DNA of 7,029 nt, taken from Zavarzinia sp. GTDB lineage: Bacteria > Pseudomonadota > Alphaproteobacteria > Zavarziniales > Zavarziniaceae. Positions within the stretch are counted from its first letter, which is position 1. The number at the start of each line of letters is the position of its first letter. This document shows positions 5,946 to 7,029 of the stretch, piece after piece. Location: the NCBI GenBank assembly GCA_028694545.1, contig JAQVKV010000111.1, positions 1 to 7,029 of the forward strand, given 5' to 3'. The notes under the pieces were generated by a model. It had not been told where the DNA came from. It worked only from the letters and a program-made list of their open reading frames with translations, and made no database searches. Made by a program: the position numbers and the translations under genes.

Positions 5946-7029
5946 AGACGCGCTGGCGCCATCGGATGCTCCTGTCCGTCCTCGTCTGCCTGTCGGGGAT
6001 CGGGCTGTCGGCCGTCGCCGCATGGCGGCAGGAAACCTCCAACAGGAATTATGCGGCGGAAGAATTCGAACACCTGGCGGCCGGCATCAGCGAGCAGATC
6101 GGACACCGGCTGTGGCTGTATCAATATGGCCTGCGCGGTGCGCGTGGCGCGGTCATCAGCGCCGGCTACGACGCCATGACGCGGTCGCGTTTCCTTGCCT
6201 ACCACAATTCACGCAATGTCGATCTGGAGTTCCCCGGGGCGCGCGGTTTCGGCCTGATCCGGCGCGTTCCGATGGAGAGCCAGGCCGCCTTCGTCGCGGC
6301 CGCGCGCGCCGAAGAGGTGCCGGACTTCTCGGTTCGCAGCCTCTCCGACCATGACGGCGACCGCTACATCATCCTCTACATCGAACCCGTGGCACGCAAT
6401 CTCCAGGCTGTCGGCCTCGACATCGCGTCGGAAGCCAATCGGCGGACAGCGGCAGTCAACGCCATGCGCAGCGGAGAAACGACGATCACGGCGCCGATCA
6501 CGCTGGTTCAGGCCAGCGCGAAGTCGAGCCAGTCGTTTCTGGTGCTGATGCCCGTCTATTGGCCTGGCGCCCCGACGACTTCGGTCAAGGAACGCGAAAC
6601 GGCGTTGTTCGGGTGGGTCTACGCCCCCCTGGTGATGAGCGAGATCCTGAGCGATATCGATACCGGCGCCGACCGGGCTCTGATCACCGTCTATGACGTG
6701 ACGGATCCGTCCCAAGGGCGGGCGGAGCCATTCTTTGGCGAAAGCGCTCCGGCGGATGCGTTGCAACACACCGACCATCTGGACGTCTACGGTCGCCAAT
6801 GGCAGGTGACCGCAAGCGCAACCCCCAAATTCTTCTCTCGACTGCGACTGACAACCCCACGAGAAGTCTTCCTGTACGGAGCAGCCCTCTCACTCCTGCT
6901 CGCCGCCCTGTCCTACGCCTTCCAGGAGAACCGCCGCCGCCGTCTGGAAGTCCTGGACAAACAGGCCTTGCTGGCGGCGATCGTGGAAAACGCGAATGAT
7001 GCGATCGTCGCCGAAGACAATGACGGCCG
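5942..7029 (+). CDS. Membrane CHASE-domain sensor with PAS domain (3' end missing)
   Basis: The frame is open from ATG 5942 to the window end (362 full codons). A basic N-terminus leads into membrane segment 1 (about residues 9-27). A periplasmic CHASE domain follows (roughly 60-265), recognised by SRFLAYH, the block PGARGFGLIRRV (98-109), YIEPVARN with AVGLDIASE (146-164), the TAPITLVQ stretch (183-190) and FLVLMPVY (199-206). Membrane segment 2 is about 310-327, then a basic stretch RRRR and the opening of a PAS domain (IVENANDAIVAEDNDG, 347-362). CHASE domains sense small extracellular ligands; this one's ligand is unknown. The output (histidine kinase, or GGDEF/EAL) lies beyond the window. 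There is no clear Shine-Dalgarno, so translation is probably coupled to the REC-GGDEF gene through the ATGA overlap. ATG 5966 is a less likely start. Codon use becomes less G/C-ending toward 6810-6900. Confidence 0.88.
   Translation, partial: MKTRWRHRMLLSVLVCLSGIGLSAVAAWRQETSNRNYAAEEFEHLAAGISEQIGHRLWLYQYGLRGARGAVISAGYDAMTRSRFLAYHNSRNVDLEFPGARGFGLIRRVPMESQAAFVAAARAEEVPDFSVRSLSDHDGDRYIILYIEPVARNLQAVGLDIASEANRRTAAVNAMRSGETTITAPITLVQASAKSSQSFLVLMPVYWPGAPTTSVKERETALFGWVYAPLVMSEILSDIDTGADRALITVYDVTDPSQGRAEPFFGESAPADALQHTDHLDVYGRQWQVTASATPKFFSRLRLTTPREVFLYGAALSLLLAALSYAFQENRRRRLEVLDKQALLAAIVENANDAIVAEDNDG

Noticed and set aside
4803..6023. 406-codon minus-strand open frame opposite the REC-GGDEF gene
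   Set aside because: The plus strand encodes complete REC and GGDEF domains with all motifs; the minus-strand product shows no domain and spans the gene borders.
1..7029. CRISPR arrays, insertion sequences, tRNA or rRNA genes
   Set aside because: No repeat-spacer pattern, transposase, long terminal inverted repeat or RNA-gene signature was seen on either strand.

Overview
The window is a GC-rich, tightly packed, entirely plus-strand stretch. It reads as part of a proteobacterial chromosome or megaplasmid, most likely an alphaproteobacterium. That guess rests on the strong G/C third-position bias, the Shine-Dalgarno style, the hox gene order without hoxE, and the mix of signalling genes. It is not proven by any single marker, and betaproteobacteria remain possible.

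Region 1 (1-4299) is the operon for a soluble, bidirectional NAD-linked [NiFe] hydrogenase (group 3d, Hox type): hoxF (3' part only), hoxU, hoxY, hoxH and hoxW. HoxF carries NAD, FMN and a [4Fe-4S] cluster. HoxU carries a chain of Fe-S clusters. HoxY carries the proximal cluster. HoxH holds the Ni-Fe site and still encodes the C-terminal tail that must be cut off. HoxW is the matching endopeptidase. Together they should interconvert H2 + NAD+ and NADH + H+ in the cytoplasm. All the cluster and active-site ligands I looked for in the visible parts are present.

Region 2 (4296-4688) is a stand-alone receiver-domain protein whose ATG overlaps the hoxW stop. It lies just after hoxW, where the Ralstonia/Cupriavidus operon has hoxI. 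It has the phospho-acceptor Asp and the Lys, but one of the two usual Mg-binding acidic residues is Ala.

Region 3 (4689-4931) is the only real gap. It holds two small inverted repeats just after the receiver gene (possible weak terminator), an AT-rich patch that may hold a promoter, and a short hairpin in the probable leader of the next gene.

Region 4 (4932-7029) is a signalling pair: a REC-GGDEF diguanylate cyclase with active-site and inhibitory-site motifs intact, overlapping by ATGA a membrane sensor with a periplasmic CHASE domain followed by the start of a PAS domain. The sensor runs off the window, so its output domain is unknown. The most interesting point is the physical link of an H2/NADH redox enzyme operon to a receiver protein and then a c-di-GMP module. 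A functional link is inference only.
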